A stretch of 5,079 nt of DNA from positions 1-5,079 of the forward strand of contig JAGXHH010000100.1 of the NCBI GenBank assembly GCA_024636355.1, in the 5' to 3' direction. This DNA is from Desulfobacteraceae bacterium (GTDB taxonomy: Bacteria > Desulfobacterota > Desulfobacteria > Desulfobacterales > Desulfosalsimonadaceae). The notes under the pieces are model-generated. The model searched no databases. It was given only the letters and a program-made list of their open reading frames with translations, and was not told the DNA's origin. The position numbers were made by a program, and so were the translations under genes. This document shows positions 4,650-5,079 of this stretch, one piece after another; position 1 is the stretch's first letter; each line of letters opens with the position of its first letter.

Positions 4650-5079
4650 ATGATGCAATTTTATAAATATCACGGCCTGGGAAACGACTACATTATCATT
4701 GACCCAGCAGATTTCAGCAGGGAGCTGACGGTCTCGCAAATCCGCCGGATCTGCCATCGCAATTTCGGGGTCGGATCCGACGGCATCCTGTTCGGCCCCC
4801 TGCCGCAGCGGGATGCATCGGCTTTCGGCGTCCGGATCTTCAATCCCGACGGCAGCGAGGCGGAAAAGAGCGGAAACGGTCTGCGCATTTTCGCACGCTA
4901 CCTGCTCGACCGGGGCCTGGTTGCCGACCGACCCTTTACCATCGGCACCATAGGCGGGGATGTGACCGCAAAAATTCTGGAAAATGGACAGAGCGTTTCC
5001 GTAGAAATGGGCCGGGTCAGTTTTAACAGCCGGGATATCCCGGTGACGGGTGAAAATCGGGAAGTCCTCAATGAACCCC
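4650..5079 (+). CDS. dapF: Diaminopimelate epimerase family protein with Ser at the first catalytic Cys position (3' end beyond window)
   Basis: The first 143 codons are present; typical DapF has about 275 residues. DapF interconverts LL- and meso-diaminopimelate in the cytoplasm, for lysine and peptidoglycan synthesis, using two cysteines. The opening MMQFYKYHGLGNDYIIID is characteristic, with N12 matching the substrate-binding Asn11 of the Haemophilus enzyme. GVGSDG (40-45) and FNPDGSEAE (64-72) are also conserved. The next residues read KSGNG (73-77) where the family has [M/Q]CGNG, so the first catalytic Cys (Cys73 in Haemophilus numbering) is S74 here, codon AGC at 4869-4871. Whether the second Cys is kept lies outside the window. 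ATG codons at 4650 and 4653 are both possible; no good Shine-Dalgarno site precedes them, and the frame stays open upstream without family similarity. Family membership is firm; epimerase activity is not, and a variant isomerase is possible. Confidence 0.88.
   Translation, partial: MMQFYKYHGLGNDYIIIDPADFSRELTVSQIRRICHRNFGVGSDGILFGPLPQRDASAFGVRIFNPDGSEAEKSGNGLRIFARYLLDRGLVADRPFTIGTIGGDVTAKILENGQSVSVEMGRVSFNSRDIPVTGENREVLNEP

Overview
This 5,079-base window looks like a bacterial chromosome segment with fairly GC-rich coding DNA and AT-richer spacers. It holds four protein genes: a partial radical SAM gene at the left edge, a class I methyltransferase, a complete M1 aminopeptidase, and a partial dapF-type gene at the right edge. 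The gene set, with an AmmeMemoRadiSam-type radical SAM protein and spacers full of short palindromes and simple repeats, reminds me of Desulfobacterota (former Deltaproteobacteria) or a similar environmental anaerobe. That placement is an impression from memory, not a computed result.

Layout. Positions 1-264 (minus) carry the first 88 codons of an AmmeMemoRadiSam-system radical SAM enzyme; the window edge falls exactly after the last Cys of its CxxxCxxC cluster motif. After a 111-base gap, 376-1179 (minus) encodes a SAM-dependent methyltransferase that would be transcribed ahead of the radical SAM gene. Positions 1180-1595 are a divergent spacer. It holds three mutually competing hairpin arms in the methyltransferase leader and, further right, an AT-rich nested inverted repeat. 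Positions 1596-4106 (plus) encode a complete 836-residue M1 zinc aminopeptidase with all expected catalytic residues. Positions 4107-4649 hold no credible gene. Most of that spacer is a mosaic of at least five kinds of short repeat: a GGTTCAA tandem, a GTAGGGGCG-type hairpin family, a 26-base palindrome family with partial copies, isolated GC hairpins and a purine-rich run. Positions 4650-5079 (plus) begin a diaminopimelate-epimerase-family protein.

How the genes relate. The two minus-strand genes could be one transcription unit, and both products would bind S-adenosylmethionine, but no shared pathway can be shown here. The aminopeptidase is a housekeeping-type peptide-degrading enzyme. The dapF-type gene would normally act in lysine and peptidoglycan precursor synthesis, but its first catalytic cysteine is replaced by serine, so its reaction is uncertain.

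The points most worth a second look are the Cys-to-Ser change in the DapF-family protein, the composite repeat cluster at 4107-4524, and the competing hairpins upstream of the methyltransferase. I found no convincing new multi-gene system in the window.
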